Below are positions 1 to 9,200 of a stretch of DNA of 64,000 bases, one piece after another. Positions within the stretch are counted from its first letter, which is position 1; each line of letters begins with the position of its first letter. Under the pieces are notes generated by a model. That model was not told the DNA's origin. It did no database searches and saw nothing but the letters and a program-made list of their open reading frames with translations. This DNA comes from Candidatus Peribacter sp. (GTDB taxonomy: Bacteria; Patescibacteriota; Gracilibacteria; Peribacterales; Peribacteraceae): assembly GCA_018652955.1 (NCBI GenBank), contig JABIBA010000009.1, positions 165,740-229,739 of the forward strand, written 5' to 3'. The position numbers were made by a program, and so were the translations under genes.

Positions 1-48
1 GTGAACAACATACCAATTTCTTCCTGCGGACGGATCTTGCTTTCCCAT
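1..48 (-). CDS. nusG: Transcription termination/antitermination protein NusG, N-terminal fragment (runs off the window)
   Basis: Only the first 16 codons are inside the window. The translation starts MGKQDPSAGRNWYVVH. The WYVVH stretch is the characteristic first strand of the NusG N-terminal domain, which contacts RNA polymerase to influence pausing, termination and transcription-translation coupling. The start codon lies 7 nt downstream of the secE stop, so this is the classical secE-nusG operon. The short basic leader before WYVVH is a little longer than in many bacteria. The identification rests on a short motif plus conserved gene order. Confidence 0.85.
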   Translation of the reverse strand, partial: MGKQDPSAGRNWYVVH

Positions 49-55
49 AATGTAT

Positions 56-244
56 TTAGTAAGTGAGTGAGAGAAGGACTTTGACGACTTGGTTCAATGC
101 GTAGTCGATTCCACCAAAGGATATGGCTACGGCTGTAGTAAATCCGATAGTGATAATAGAAAGACGGATTGCCTGCTGGCGGGTAGGCCAGCGAACGTGT
201 CGTAGTTCGATTACTGCTTCGTTGATGTAGGTTCCAATATTCAT
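56..244 (-). CDS. secE: Preprotein translocase subunit SecE
   Basis: This 62-residue protein is the small essential subunit of the SecYEG translocon in the inner membrane. It shows the minimal bacterial SecE layout: an amphipathic N-terminal helix with the family signature ELRHVRWPTRQQA (about residues 14-26), then one transmembrane segment (about 30-55). It lies directly upstream of nusG in the same direction. A terminator separates it from lepB upstream, so secE-nusG must have its own promoter in the gap of about 90 nt. No clear Shine-Dalgarno sequence is seen before the ATG. Confidence 0.95.
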   Translation of the reverse strand: MNIGTYINEAVIELRHVRWPTRQQAIRLSIITIGFTTAVAISFGGIDYALNQVVKVLLSLTY

Positions 245-257
245 AGATTTGCTTATT

Positions 258-280
258 AAAAAACCCCTCAGAGGGGATTT
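258..280 (-). terminator. Rho-independent terminator after lepB
   Basis: Read on the minus strand, CCCCT-ctg-AGGGG is followed by six T residues. It lies between the lepB stop (334) and the secE start (244), so it separates lepB from secE-nusG. The stem is short (5 bp) but GC-rich. Confidence 0.75.
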
Positions 281-333
281 ACGTAACCATTATACACCCC
301 AGGCTACCATACGCAAGGAATTTGGCAGTTTCC

Positions 334-960
334 TTAGATGCCATAAATAGGGGATTCGAGGGCATGAAACTTACGCAAAGGGAGTGCTACTAGCCAAACT
401 CGACCTAATATACTGTCTTCGAGGACGTAGGGAATCGCATCTCCTGATCCATCGCGGAAACTACGGCTATCCAGGCTTCCTTGGCGATTGTCTCCAAGTA
501 GGAAATATCGGCCTTCTGGGACTGTATACGAGATATACTTATCGTTTCCAGAGCTCGGAGGAGCCTGAAACGTCTTTCCTGCATTTTTACTATTGAGATA
601 GGTTTCGTCTATGGCAACCTGTTCTTGCGTACCCTCTGGGCGCACAAAGACAAATCCTCCCTCTATAACAATGTGGTCTCCTGGGATTCCGATTACCCGT
701 TTTACATATGGTCTTTTTGGGTCATTAGGTGGCCGAAAGACGACTACGTCGCCTCTTTCTGGAGAGCCAGTGTGATAGGCAAGTTTATTGATGATGATGT
801 ACTGCTTATGCTCGAGTGTTGAGAGCATAGAGTTTCCTTCTACTTGAAATGGTGATACAAGGAATGTTCGGATGACCGCTACAACACCCACAATAATGAC
901 GATGTTTAGTAATACATCGAACAGGTGGAACCAGAGACCGTGTTGTTTGGCGGTTTTCAT
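334..960 (-). CDS. lepB: Signal peptidase I
   Basis: This 208-residue membrane-anchored serine protease removes signal peptides from exported proteins, which are plentiful in this window. One N-terminal transmembrane segment lies at about residues 14-35. The catalytic Ser is in VEGNSML (S44) and the general-base Lys in YVKRVIGIPGD (K87). The box-E motif GDNRQGSLDSR follows near residue 170. I chose the ATG at 960 (MKTAKQ) rather than an upstream in-frame codon at 996, because a TATACT hexamer ends 6 nt before it and would sit inside the longer form. That arrangement implies a leaderless transcript. It is divergent from the PH-domain gene at 1016. Confidence 0.95.
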   Translation of the reverse strand: MKTAKQHGLWFHLFDVLLNIVIIVGVVAVIRTFLVSPFQVEGNSMLSTLEHKQYIIINKLAYHTGSPERGDVVVFRPPNDPKRPYVKRVIGIPGDHIVIEGGFVFVRPEGTQEQVAIDETYLNSKNAGKTFQAPPSSGNDKYISYTVPEGRYFLLGDNRQGSLDSRSFRDGSGDAIPYVLEDSILGRVWLVALPLRKFHALESPIYGI

Positions 961-1015
961 GTAGTTAGTATAGGACGAAAGTTCCCAATTTCCCAATTTC
1001 CCCTATACTCTTACT
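961..1015. promoter_or_regulatory. Divergent leaderless promoters for lepB and the PH-domain gene
   Basis: The gap of 55 nt holds two identical -10 hexamers in opposite orientation. TATACT on the minus strand (967-972) ends 6 nt before the lepB ATG. TATACT on the plus strand (1004-1009) ends 6 nt before the GTG at 1016. With a start site about 7 nt after the -10, both messages would begin at or next to the start codon. No Shine-Dalgarno sequence is present for either gene. Confidence 0.6.
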
Positions 1016-1681
1016 GTGCTCGTAGGTCAGAAACATTTTCACCGGCATGTCGACGATGATGAAGAGATCATCATGGTTGTTCACAAGCATTGGATTTTAG
1101 GATTGAAGTATCTCTTCTGGCCAATATTAGCATTAGGATTTTCTTGGGTGCTCTTTGCATTTGTACAAAATAAATTTATTTTTTATGTCGCAGCCCTCTC
1201 AAGTCTTGCAACGATGGTATGGGCATTGCGCAGTTTTTATGATTACTATCTTGATGCGTGGATTATTACGGACCAGGGAATTATCGATGTAGAATGGCAC
1301 GGTTGGTTTCACCGCCAATCGACACGAGTTTTGTATAGTGATATTCAAGGAGTGAGTTATGAGATTCAGGGAGTACTCGGAACCATGATGCGTTTTGGAA
1401 CTATCGGAGTAGAAAAAATATCTACGGGAAGTGTTCTGTCTATGGATAGTGTAAAAAATCCTCGCGCTATTGAAGCTATTATTTTACAGGCGATGGAAGG
1501 GTACTTGCACGGTAAAAACTTAACGGATGCAAAGCATGTTCAAGATATCTTGGCGCAGCTTGTTGCAAGGGAGGTAAACCTAGAACAGTTTGAATCTGAT
1601 GAAGATGATGAAGACGAGTATGAAGACGACGATGACGACGACGATTATCTTGATGACGACGACGATGATGAAGATACTTAA
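1016..1681 (+). CDS. Membrane protein with bacterial PH-like (bPH2/YdbT-type) domain and acidic tail
   Basis: This 221-residue protein starts with GTG. Two transmembrane helices (about residues 29-68) precede a PH-like region, with the typical strand pattern AWIITDQGIIDVEW and a conserved stretch on to FGTIGVEKIS (about 85-145). Related PH-domain membrane proteins have no settled function. The last 30 residues are almost all Asp and Glu. This is a low-complexity acidic tail whose reading frame overlaps the start of the next gene. TATACT ends 6 nt before the start, so the transcript is probably leaderless. The family call is from the fold pattern and gives no biochemical role. Confidence 0.7.
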   Translation: MLVGQKHFHRHVDDDEEIIMVVHKHWILGLKYLFWPILALGFSWVLFAFVQNKFIFYVAALSSLATMVWALRSFYDYYLDAWIITDQGIIDVEWHGWFHRQSTRVLYSDIQGVSYEIQGVLGTMMRFGTIGVEKISTGSVLSMDSVKNPRAIEAIILQAMEGYLHGKNLTDAKHVQDILAQLVAREVNLEQFESDEDDEDEYEDDDDDDDYLDDDDDDEDT

Positions 1682-2021
1682 ATCTCTATTTTCACTTCTT
1701 CTTGGAAAGAAGAAAGTACCTCTTCATGCGAGGCCTCGCGTTCGCTCGCTGGTGAGTCATATCCAATCGATAGATGACCCTGCTAAAAAAGTACTTGAAG
1801 CAGATAAGGTATTGCATGAAGCGTTAAAATCGTTTGGATCTAATAAGTCGATGGGGGATTTGCTGAAGCGATATGGATCGAAATTGCCAAACGAGCAGCC
1901 CGTGTGGAAAGCACATAAGCTTCGCAATCGCATTGCGCATGAGCCTCAGGTGACTGTCTCTAAGCAAGAGGCAGAAATTGCCGTTTCAGCCCTACTAAAA
2001 GCCACGCGTTCTCTGTTATAA
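1665..2021 (+). CDS. Small HEPN-like protein of unknown function
   Basis: This protein has 118 residues. I take the ATG at 1665 as start, because everything upstream in this frame is just the shadow of the acidic tail of the preceding gene. It overlaps that gene by 17 nt and ends 7 nt before pth, so it may be cotranscribed. The C-terminal half is helical and carries LRNRIAHEP (about residue 90). This fits the R-x4-H motif and the usual surroundings of HEPN domains, which are often RNases or substrate-binding partners. No nucleotidyltransferase partner is adjacent. The HEPN assignment is tentative. Confidence 0.5.
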   Translation: MMKILKSLFSLLLGKKKVPLHARPRVRSLVSHIQSIDDPAKKVLEADKVLHEALKSFGSNKSMGDLLKRYGSKLPNEQPVWKAHKLRNRIAHEPQVTVSKQEAEIAVSALLKATRSLL

Positions 2022-2022
2022 T
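2017..2022 (+). promoter_or_regulatory. -10 element (TATAAT) of pth
   Basis: A perfect TATAAT ends 6 nt before the pth ATG and overlaps the stop codon region of the upstream gene. No Shine-Dalgarno sequence lies between them. It fits the leaderless promoter pattern seen through the window. Confidence 0.6.
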
Positions 2023-2028
2023 TTTCCT

Positions 2029-2580
2029 ATGAAGCCCTCTCTAGTCATCTTTGGCCTTGGAAATCCTGGAGCTCAGTACGAGCGTACTCGGCATAATGCA
2101 GGGTATCTTGCCTTAGATGTTTTAAGTAAAGAGTTCGGCCAAGACGAATGGCAGGATAAGCAGAAATTTGATTCATTCATACAAGAGGCACGAGTTGGAG
2201 TTGCTCCTGTACTCCTGGTAAAACCAAAGACATTCATGAATCTCTCTGGTGACTCTGTACGAAAAGTAGTGGATTTTTACAAGCTCGATGCAGCAACGCA
2301 GATACTAGTTCTGTCTGATGATATTGATATTGCACCTGGAGAACTCAGGCTGCGCATGAAGGGAGGCCCAGGGACGCATAACGGACTTAAATCTATAGTC
2401 GATGGTTTCGGGGAAGACTTTCCTCGTATCCGTATAGGACTTGGAGGTGCTCCTGCCGGACAAGACTTAAGCAACTGGGTACTGAGTACATTTATGAAAG
2501 AGGAAATTGATACGCTGTCAGAAAGCTTTAAAGAGCTTCCAAAGATGATTGAGGAATTTGTATTAGGGGAAAGCTCGTAG
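2029..2580 (+). CDS. pth: Peptidyl-tRNA hydrolase
   Basis: This 183-residue enzyme hydrolyses the ester bond of peptidyl-tRNAs that drop off the ribosome and recycles the tRNA. Family motifs are all visible: GLGNPG at residues 9-14, catalytic His in RTRHNAG (H22), KPKTFMNLSG, the conserved Asp in LSDDIDI, then GGPGTHNGLKS and FPRIRIGLG. Length is normal for the family. It ends 1 nt before the convergent stop of the Cys-rich gene on the minus strand. Confidence 0.97.
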   Translation: MKPSLVIFGLGNPGAQYERTRHNAGYLALDVLSKEFGQDEWQDKQKFDSFIQEARVGVAPVLLVKPKTFMNLSGDSVRKVVDFYKLDAATQILVLSDDIDIAPGELRLRMKGGPGTHNGLKSIVDGFGEDFPRIRIGLGGAPAGQDLSNWVLSTFMKEEIDTLSESFKELPKMIEEFVLGESS

Positions 2581-2581
2581 T

Positions 2582-5500
2582 TTACTTTCTTCTTCGTCGG
2601 ATCCAACTCAGTCCTCCAGCAGCTCCTGCTCCTATTACTGCTACAGCAGCAGGCCCGGTTTCACCCACTGGACCTCTTCTTGTTACGAGTGGTTGCAACT
2701 GTGCAAGCGGCAACTGGAAGGGGAGTTGTTGGTAGCTTGGATACTGAGGGAAGCCAAATTGCTGAGAGCCTGCAACTTGTGGAGACTGACTATAAGGAGA
2801 GCCTGGGAATTGCTGGAATTGTTGGAGTGCTGCAGGCTGCGAAGGATTGGTAAACTCTGCGGCGACTTGTGTAGGAGTGTTTTGCTCAAAAGCGATCTGC
2901 GTTGGTGTTGGTTGCTCTACTGATTCTTCTTTGCAGTACCTATCGCAACCATCTCCACTAAGGCGGTTTCCGTCGTCGCACACTTCTGCTGAATCTACTA
3001 TTCCGTCACCACATGAGTATTGCTGGCAGTTAGGCCTACAGTTCGCATCTGGTGAAGTAGAGTTTCGTGCTCCGTCATCACAGCTTTCACCTGGGTCAAT
3101 TTTTCCATCACCACAAGAACGAGAGGAGAGTAAGCAGTCTACGCAATCATATGGAAGTGTGCTGTCGTGTACTGCTTGTTCACACTGTTCTCCAAGTAAT
3201 ACTTGCACAACTCCATCACCACATATGCCTATTTCCATAAGACACGTAGAGCTGCAACCATCGTTATCGCGTCGGTTGCTATCATCACATTCCTCATTGC
3301 TTTCACGTAAACCATTTCCGCAGACAGATGCAGCGGCTACGAGAACTTCTTCTGTATCAACTTGGTTTTTTCGGACACCGTCGTCATCTACACCATCTCC
3401 ATCATCATCGTTTGAAGAGCTGTCATCGTCATCATCATTTCCAATAGTTTTACCATCATCATCCTCAATTTGTATGCTTATTTGAGAGCTAGAAGCAGGT
3501 GTATCGTCATCATCATCTGTTACTAAGGTAATTTCTGGTAGACAGGCACTACTACATCCATCGCCATTGAGGGCGTTACCATCGTCACAGATTTCATTGA
3601 GATTGATGATTCCGTCTCCACAGATAGGATCAGCATTCATCGTTTCAGATGATGAGCTATAGGCGATTATAGTTTCTTTTGTACATTCAAATGTGCACCC
3701 ATCTCCGTTCAATACATTTTCATCGTCACATTCTTCATCTGCTTCTAGTACTCCATTACCACAGGAAGGAAGAGGCTCGATGATACAGAATTTGCTACAC
3801 CCATCAGCGTCCAATCGATTTCCATCATCGCACTGTTCAGGGAATTCTTGGAATCCATCACCACATTTCTGAAGAGGATCTTCACTTGATGCAGTGCTTG
3901 TAGTGACTTCTGATGTAAAGCTAATCCCAGAAGAGAAAGAGCCTTCGTCACCACCCTCAACACCTCCCTCTTCACCACCTTCATCATCTCCCCCTTCATC
4001 TTCATCTGGCTCAGGCTCAGGTTCTGGCTCAGGTTCTGGCTCAGGTTCTGGCTCCGGCTCTGGTTCTGGCTCCGGCTCTGGTTCTGGTTCTGGCTCTGGC
4101 TCCGGCTCTGGTTCTGGTTCCGGCTCCGGCTCTGGTTCCGGCTCTGGCTCAGGTTCTGGTTCCGGCTCAGGAGCTGCAGGACGCTCGTCACCGCTTCCTC
4201 CACCAGTAGTATTACTGCCGCCAGATCCACCACCAGCCGCTAGATCCTGACAGTAGGTTGTACATTTTGGGCCACGTTCTCCAGCAGACACTCTGCACAC
4301 TTGGTTCTGCGGACACCCTGTTGGATTTGCATTTGGATTACAGGCTCCTTGGAACGGAGGTTTACACGCTTCTTGCTGGTTGTTTACCTTCTTTTCCTCT
4401 TTAGGAAGAGGGCAGTTATTTTCAACACAAGATCCTCTGCAGCACACTGCTTCTTCGTAAGAGATTTTATCGCCTTCATTAACACAGGATTCGTAGTCAC
4501 CTCGGTCTCTTCTGCATTCATTAAAGCAGGTTAAGGTTTCCGCATCCGATCCATTGCGGCATTTGCAAACACAAGCAGCCCTACATCCTTCACGAGCGTA
4601 TTCACGTTTATCAAATTCTTCTGTGCGTATGACGTAATCATCTACTATTTCTTTACATGCATTTAGACAAATGTCATCTAGTCCAGGACTGTTTGGATCG
4701 TCTGGGCATTCATCAATAACAGGAGCACACACATTTTTACCGCCTGCAACTCTTTTAACTTTGATCCCTCTATTTAAATTGCAGATACAACTTTTACAGA
4801 TTCCTTCTTTGTCGAGCTTTGGTATTCCACCTGACTTTTTGCATTTATCAGCCCAAGCAGCTGCAGCATCGTCTGGACCTGCAGCAAGAAGGCTTGCCGC
4901 AAAGTTTGGTCCACCGAGTTCTATATCACCCTCTTCCATAATTCCGTTTTCGAGTACTGGCTCACTAGAAAAGTCTGAACATTCATCGTATTCACTTGTA
5001 TCTTCAGGATTGTATGGAGACCTCTCTCCTGCCTTAGAACAATCTTCGCATTCCCAACATCCGACATCTGCTGCATCGGTGTTTCCATCGTTATCATTAT
5101 CGCATCCATCATTACAGGCTTTGCAATCTGCTGGGCAATCTTCTGCACACTCATTTGCATCACAGATGCCATCTCCACAGTGTGGCATGACGGCTTCATC
5201 TCTACATGCGCTATCACAACCATCTCCATTAGTAGTATTTCCGTCATCACATTCTTCACTATAATTCGTGTCTACTATCCCGTCACCACATCGCATTTCG
5301 GTACAGTCGGGACGACATCCCATATTATTATAGTTATCTTCACCTATATCGCACTCTTCATCTCCGTGTATCATTCCATCTCCACATCTTGGTATTGTGC
5401 ATATATTAGTACAGCCATCATTATCATTAGTATTCCCATCATCACATTCTTCTTTTGGGTGAATGATTGTATCTGAGAAATTTGGGTCGAGAATAGCAGG

Positions 5501-6121
5501 GTCGACTATTCCATCACCACATCGTCTTATCCTACAGGCATGTGCGTCACCTGGTGGCCGACAAAAGCTATCATCTGTCCATACTCCATCTGGGCTTCCA
5601 GTGTCACATTCTTCGTAGGAAGAGTTTGAGTGTCCGTCTCCACAACAATCACAAGAGGATCCATAGCTGTTACTACAGGCAACTGAGCAATTCATTTCCA
5701 GGGTTGCTAAGTTGCTTTCACAGAAAGGATCTCCATTGCAGTTCGCCCAGGCAGCAGGTGAGTTCAAGGCCATACAGCGATTTCCACAAGCTGTACAGCT
5801 TTCACTTGGGCATGCCTTGGCACTATTAGGAGGTCCGTTTTGATTTTGTACATCATTTACTACGCCTGTGTCACCTCCGCCAACTTGATTAGCTAAAGCA
5901 CAATCGTCAGAACATGCTGCTTCATCTATGTTATTTGGTAATAAGCATTCAGGCATAGGACCCATGTTTTGACATGCAGCTGTGAACGAATCACAAACAT
6001 AGCAATCAGCCATTGTGACAAGATATGCCTCTTTGCTTTTTATCTGTCCTTGTAAAGTAAGCCCCACAGCAAGTGCAAGAAGTGCAGTGAGTCCGAGCCA
6101 ACGATACAGTTGCGGCATCAT
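2582..6121 (-). CDS. Large secreted Cys-rich CGDG-repeat surface protein with C-terminal sorting signal
   Basis: This protein has 1,179 residues from the [10 protein letters not shown] start. That start gives a normal signal peptide, while the longer frame upstream does not. The body is made of Cys-rich repeats of the form CGDG...EECDDGN...NGDGCS..C (DUF4215 / Myxococcus Cys-rich repeat type, TIGR02232-like). They are interrupted by a long alternating Glu-Pro stretch and by Asp-rich and Gly-rich linkers. The C-terminus is a Gln/Pro-rich linker, [15 protein letters not shown], a hydrophobic Ala/Gly-rich segment and RRRRK. This matches the ends of the proteins at 34220-36934 and 48879-53549. 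I infer a disulphide-stabilised cell-surface stalk. The binding partner is unknown. Confidence 0.85.
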   Translation of the reverse strand: MMPQLYRWLGLTALLALAVGLTLQGQIKSKEAYLVTMADCYVCDSFTAACQNMGPMPECLLPNNIDEAACSDDCALANQVGGGDTGVVNDVQNQNGPPNSAKACPSESCTACGNRCMALNSPAAWANCNGDPFCESNLATLEMNCSVACSNSYGSSCDCCGDGHSNSSYEECDTGSPDGVWTDDSFCRPPGDAHACRIRRCGDGIVDPAILDPNFSDTIIHPKEECDDGNTNDNDGCTNICTIPRCGDGMIHGDEECDIGEDNYNNMGCRPDCTEMRCGDGIVDTNYSEECDDGNTTNGDGCDSACRDEAVMPHCGDGICDANECAEDCPADCKACNDGCDNDNDGNTDAADVGCWECEDCSKAGERSPYNPEDTSEYDECSDFSSEPVLENGIMEEGDIELGGPNFAASLLAAGPDDAAAAWADKCKKSGGIPKLDKEGICKSCICNLNRGIKVKRVAGGKNVCAPVIDECPDDPNSPGLDDICLNACKEIVDDYVIRTEEFDKREYAREGCRAACVCKCRNGSDAETLTCFNECRRDRGDYESCVNEGDKISYEEAVCCRGSCVENNCPLPKEEKKVNNQQEACKPPFQGACNPNANPTGCPQNQVCRVSAGERGPKCTTYCQDLAAGGGSGGSNTTGGGSGDERPAAPEPEPEPEPEPEPEPEPEPEPEPEPEPEPEPEPEPEPEPEPEPEPEPEPEPEPEPDEDEGGDDEGGEEGGVEGGDEGSFSSGISFTSEVTTSTASSEDPLQKCGDGFQEFPEQCDDGNRLDADGCSKFCIIEPLPSCGNGVLEADEECDDENVLNGDGCTFECTKETIIAYSSSSETMNADPICGDGIINLNEICDDGNALNGDGCSSACLPEITLVTDDDDDTPASSSQISIQIEDDDGKTIGNDDDDDSSSNDDDGDGVDDDGVRKNQVDTEEVLVAAASVCGNGLRESNEECDDSNRRDNDGCSSTCLMEIGICGDGVVQVLLGEQCEQAVHDSTLPYDCVDCLLSSRSCGDGKIDPGESCDDGARNSTSPDANCRPNCQQYSCGDGIVDSAEVCDDGNRLSGDGCDRYCKEESVEQPTPTQIAFEQNTPTQVAAEFTNPSQPAALQQFQQFPGSPYSQSPQVAGSQQFGFPQYPSYQQLPFQLPLAQLQPLVTRRGPVGETGPAAVAVIGAGAAGGLSWIRRRRK
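4008..4171 (-). repeat. Glu-Pro dipeptide repeat tract inside the Cys-rich surface protein
   Basis: About 165 nt of imperfect 6-nt repeats encode an uninterrupted alternation of Glu and Pro. The unit alternates between synonymous codons, which lowers slippage but still leaves a length-variable tract. (EP)n segments form stiff extended rods and commonly serve as cell-wall spacers. Confidence 0.9.
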
Positions 6122-6177
6122 ATCCAATGGAGTGTACCAAGAGCACCTCCTTATAAGGAAATTTGTTGAGTTGCGAA

Positions 6178-6214
6178 AAATAAAAAACCCCGTGGCGTAC
6201 ACGAGGCTTTTTTT
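6178..6214 (-). terminator. Rho-independent terminator after the giant DUF11 gene
   Basis: On the minus strand CCTCGTG-tacgc-CACGGGG (one G-U pair) is followed by TTTTTT. It lies just after the stop of the 3,867-residue gene and about 60 nt before the start of the next minus-strand gene. The two giant genes are therefore probably separate transcription units. Confidence 0.8.
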
Positions 6215-6230
6215 GCGTTTAAACTCTTAT

Positions 6231-9200
6231 TTAGAACAGGAATTTGCGTCCGAACATTCCTCCCATTCCGACTCCTGTCATCATTGTTGTAATCCAGATG
6301 ACGAGTGGAAGGTTAGTTGTAGTTCCTGCGGCATCGTTATTTCCTGTAGTTGCTGCGATGCGCTGCTGTGGTACTACTGCAACAAGTGTTGAACTATCAG
6401 ATCCAGTTTGTGGCTTACCACCCTCTTTGTAGAGGTAACTTTCGGACTGTGTAAGACTCTTGATGAATCCTCCAAGTCCAGTTACAGGAGGGGTAGGAAC
6501 AATAATTACGTGATCATCTGTTCGTGTAATTGTTCCACTTCGAACTGTTGCCGTGTTGCGTACAGATGTACCGCGGGTTACTCCAGACTTGAGTCTTGCG
6601 TTGTAGCGAACGACAGTCGTAGAGTTTGCCTTCAAAGTTCCGAGGTTCCAGGTAAGTCGCCCACCTGCATCAGACCCTCCACCAGTATCAGTGATATTTA
6701 CGTACTGCTCTGGGTAGTCATCTGTAAGTACCGCGTTGTCTACATCTTCTCCACCAGTGTTTCGGATAGTGATGGTGTACGATACCGAGCTTCCAGCTAG
6801 GGCTTCTGAGGTGTTTGCAGTCTTATCGATAGTAAGGTCTGGAGTACCGTTATCATCATCGTCATCATCACATCCTCTGTTACGTACTCTTGTTACCTCT
6901 GTATCTTCGTCACCGCCACTTACTGCTACACGGAGCCGTAGAGTGTCACCGTCTTTTCCACCGTTTTCTACCTTTACGCGGAGGCGGAGTGTTCGGTTAG
7001 AGTTGCGGTTTACCTTTACGTCATCCCATTCGACACGGTCACCACTCTTTTCTTTTCCACCATCGCTTGAGCTCTGGTAGTCGGTGTCGCTATCGAGAAT
7101 GGCGATAACATCTACTTCTTCGTTAGAGTTAGAAGAGTTTGTGAGGCGGATTTCGTACTCGAGGTCGTCGTCGTGACAGATATCGATAGGGTCTGGATCA
7201 TCGTTGATCGTGACACGAATGTCATCATCATTATCGTCATCGTCATCTTCCTCGTCGTCATCGTCATCGTCGTCATCGTCATCATCGTCGATACGAGTAG
7301 TATCTGTAGCTGATGGTCCGTCGGTAACCTTTACTTCGTTGAAGATTACATCGCCATCGTCTGTCTTATCGTCGATTTCGACCTTCATTTCAAAGCTTAC
7401 TGTTTCTCCAGCGGAGATATCGAATAGCCATGTAACAGTGCTTCCATTTTTTGCTCCACCGTCACTTGCAGAGATGAAGTCCGTATCATCTGGAACCTTA
7501 TCGGTAACTTCTACGTTTGTAGCGTCTACAGTAGAGATGTTTCGAATCTCCATCTTGTACGTAAGGTCTTCACCAGGCTCTGCAGTAGTTTTATTATCCG
7601 TCTTCGAGATGATAAATCGTGGAGTTCCAAGTGCGTTCTGCTGGTTCTTGAAGGTTACGGTTACACAGTTTCCTCCAGAGAGAACGTTTACCGTTCCGTC
7701 TGTAGGAGTAACGTTTTGCTGTGTCCAACCAGTTGGAACAACTTCTGTTACGGTGTGTGACCCTACAGGAACGTTGAGGAATCTTGCATTACCAGCGCTG
7801 TTATTTTGTACAGTCTGTGTTCCACCATCGAGTGTGAAGGTGAATTGTGTAACAGGTGTAAGGATAGATCCATCAGACTTGAACGTCTCTTTCTTGATAT
7901 CGATACATCCTTCGGCAACTGGATCAGTGATAACCTTTGTTACATCATCGTCCTCTGGTCCACCAGTAATAATTACGTGGTTGTAGAGGAAGAACCCATC
8001 AGGAGCAGTGTTATCTACAGTGACTTTAACCTCGAGGTTAACAGTCTCACCTGCGTCGATATCAAGAGTCCACTTTACGAGTCCATTTGCAAACGATCCA
8101 CTGTTTGAGCTTACGAATGTGACTTTCTCTGGAAGTGTATCGATAACTTCTACATTTGTAGCATCGGAGTTACTCGTATTCGTGATAGAGATATCGTACG
8201 TAAGTGTCTCTCCAGGTTTTACCGTAGAACGGTTATCGGTCTTAGCGATAGTAAACGAAGGAGTGCTAAGAACCTGTTGGTTCTTGAATACTGCTACTGC
8301 ACAGTCAGATCCTTCTTGAACTTGGATTACTCCACCAGCAGGTGTTACTGAGAGGAGGTTCCATGTAGCAGGAGTGATTTCTGAAACTGTGTGTGTTCCA
8401 GGAGTTACGTTTGAGTAGAGAACACGTCCGTTTCCACTGTTTTGCTTTGGAGTGTTTCCGTCCAACATGAAGGTGAACTGTGGTACTGGAGTGATTTCAT
8501 CACCGTCAGGTTCAAAGGTTTCTTTGATGATCTCGATACACCCGAGGATGATTTGGTCTATGACGATAGTAGTATCTGTCGCTGATGGACCTCCTGTGAT
8601 CTCTACATTGTTGAAGAGTGTGCTTCCGTCTACAGCAGTTGCTGATACGTCACCATCAATAGTGAGTGTCTGGGAAGTGCTTGCAGGAAGGTTGATTACC
8701 CATGTCACTGTGTGTGAACCTGCGTTGTAGATTCCACCTGAGCTTGCGCTATCGAAGAGTACGTCTGTAGGAAGCGTATCGATGATCTCTACGTTTGTAG
8801 CGTTAGTAGTAGAGATATTACTTACAGTTATTTGGTACTGCGTGTCTTCTCCAGGCTCGATAGTTGCCTTGTTATCAGTCTTGTAGATAGAGAATGCAGG
8901 AGTGTCTACGACAACAGTCGTGTTGTCATATGCACAGTTGCTTCCACTGTAGATACACGCTTCGTTCGTGAGTACGTCTCCGTTTGAAGCAGTGCTCTTT
9001 ACTGTACCGTTTACAGTGAGGAGTTCTGTATCGAAGGCGTCGATATCGATTACCCATGTCACAGTGTGTGAACCTGCGTTGTAGATTCCACCTGCACTTG
9101 CACTTCCGAAGGTGATATCACTAGGAAGGTCATCTACAACTGTAACGTTTTGTGCGTCAGAGCTTGAGACATTGCTTACGAGTATTTCGTAGTTTACAGA

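Noticed and set aside
3894..4250. Long open frames opposite the low-complexity tracts (for example poly-Ser-Gly opposite the Glu-Pro repeat and poly-Ser opposite the poly-Asp linker at 7204-7986)
   Set aside because: They are mirror translations of repeats in real genes on the other strand, with no domain or promoter.
6144..6152. A perfect Shine-Dalgarno-like AAGGAGGTG (minus strand) upstream of the first Cys-rich surface gene
   Set aside because: It lies about 22 nt before the chosen ATG, which is too far. A TTG at correct spacing opens only a 36-codon frame in another phase, so I do not call a leader peptide.
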